Source: Sacculina carcini (Eukaryota; Arthropoda; Thecostraca; Sacculinidae). Taken from it: 64,000 bases of DNA. Where the stretch lies: positions 5,613,501-5,677,500 of the forward strand of contig OU696575.1 in NCBI GenBank assembly GCA_916048095.2, read 5' to 3'. Below the pieces are notes generated by a model. It was not told the DNA's origin. It saw nothing but the letters and a program-made list of their open reading frames with translations, and did not search any database. Within the stretch, counting starts at the first letter, position 1; each line of letters starts with the position of its first letter. A program made the position numbers and the translations under genes. Shown piece after piece: positions 63,583-64,000 of this stretch.

Positions 63583-64000
63583 ATGGGAGATAAGGACCAG
63601 GATACCTCCGGCGAATGTTGCGTGTAACATATCGTCCGGCGACTCGGCCAGGTGGATTGGGTGTTCGCTTTGTTCCACTTAGGCGCACACCAGATGTGCA
63701 TCTCTGAGTGGCGTAAAACGGACCACATACGGCAGGTCAATTGGGTCTGCTCACTGTGCCTATCTAAGGCTAAGCTAGCGCTTCAGATCCAGCAGGATGT
63801 GTCTCGCATGCGGGAGCGGCTTGGTGCCCTTGAGTCGACGCTCTGCTCGATTGATTGGAAGCAACCGCAGTCGATCACTGATGTTGCGGCAGCTCCGGTA
63901 AAGAGGCCCACTATGCGGTCGTCCTACAATCTCGAGGCAAGTCACCACTGAGTCCCAAGAAGATTGCAAGGTTGCTTCGCGACGTCCATGTTGAGTCGTC
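63583..64000 (+). pseudogene. LINE ORF1-like protein with PHD finger and coiled coil (runs off window)
   Basis: It starts Met-Gly-Asp-Lys-Asp-Gln-Asp. After a frameshift near 63620 a C4HC3 PHD pattern follows: Cys-Asn-Ile-Ser-Ser-Gly-Asp, Trp-Ile-Gly-Cys-Ser-Leu-Cys, His-x3-Cys, then Trp-Val-Cys-Ser-Leu-Cys at about 63745. A stop interrupts it near 63680. A heptad-like Leu-rich helix (Leu-Gln-Ile-Gln-Gln-Asp-Val) comes next. PHD-bearing ORF1 proteins are known in some CR1-like LINEs. ORF2 would lie beyond the window. Confidence 0.6.

Overview
This is a piece of an invertebrate metazoan nuclear genome. It is AT-rich, has long non-coding stretches, microsatellites and many eukaryotic transposable elements (TEs), and holds no prokaryotic operon, CRISPR array or phage module. 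A short degenerate AACCT (TTAGG-type) tract at about 18724-18770 weakly hints at an arthropod-like lineage. I cannot name the species. Only two ORFs look like intact cellular genes: an FMRFamide-receptor-like class A GPCR (38014-39510, +) and a complete 124-aa PHPT1 / 14 kDa phosphohistidine phosphatase (45595-45969, -). Both are read in a single exon. Almost everything else recognisable is a mobile element or its remains. Layout. 1-12700: non-coding DNA with a TA-flanked element (1133-2616) that carries a 31-bp minisatellite and a nested hAT MITE, another hAT MITE (4272-4524), simple repeats, an L2-like LINE tail (about 7570-7950), and two copies of one hAT-like non-autonomous element placed tail to tail (9428-11022 and 11206-12702), which make a 3.3-kb inverted repeat. 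12900-16690: a three-level nest, in which an old LINE RT is split by a Mag-type Ty3/gypsy element with 112-bp LTRs (13005-16290), itself split by a 178-bp hAT MITE (15427-15604). Each insertion has its own target duplication. 16700-35300: mostly unique or decayed DNA with hAT MITEs, a gypsy gag/LTR fragment (29640-30460, -), a CCCH zinc-finger LINE fragment (-), a decayed CENP-B/pogo-type transposase fragment (-) and a 924-bp hAT element. 35650-37830: a Penelope-like element with RT and GIY-YIG endonuclease, followed by two inverted PLE 5' ends that carry hammerhead-ribozyme-like motifs on the minus strand. 38000-46000: the two cellular genes, separated by LINE and hAT remains. 46380-63950: dense TE territory, with a TE-associated protein family of unknown function (-), a gypsy gag fragment, an APE-type LINE whose ORF begins with a 2A-like peptide, LINE pieces interrupted by an unidentified 990-bp insertion and a mariner, a gypsy-like gag-pol, a pogo-like transposase with a PHD-like finger, a piggyBac transposase, and two further LINE fragments at the right edge. 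All TE coding regions are broken by stops, frameshifts or substituted catalytic residues, so none looks autonomous. The layout is one of repeated nesting, and target-site duplications (TSDs) at many junctions allow a relative order to be read.
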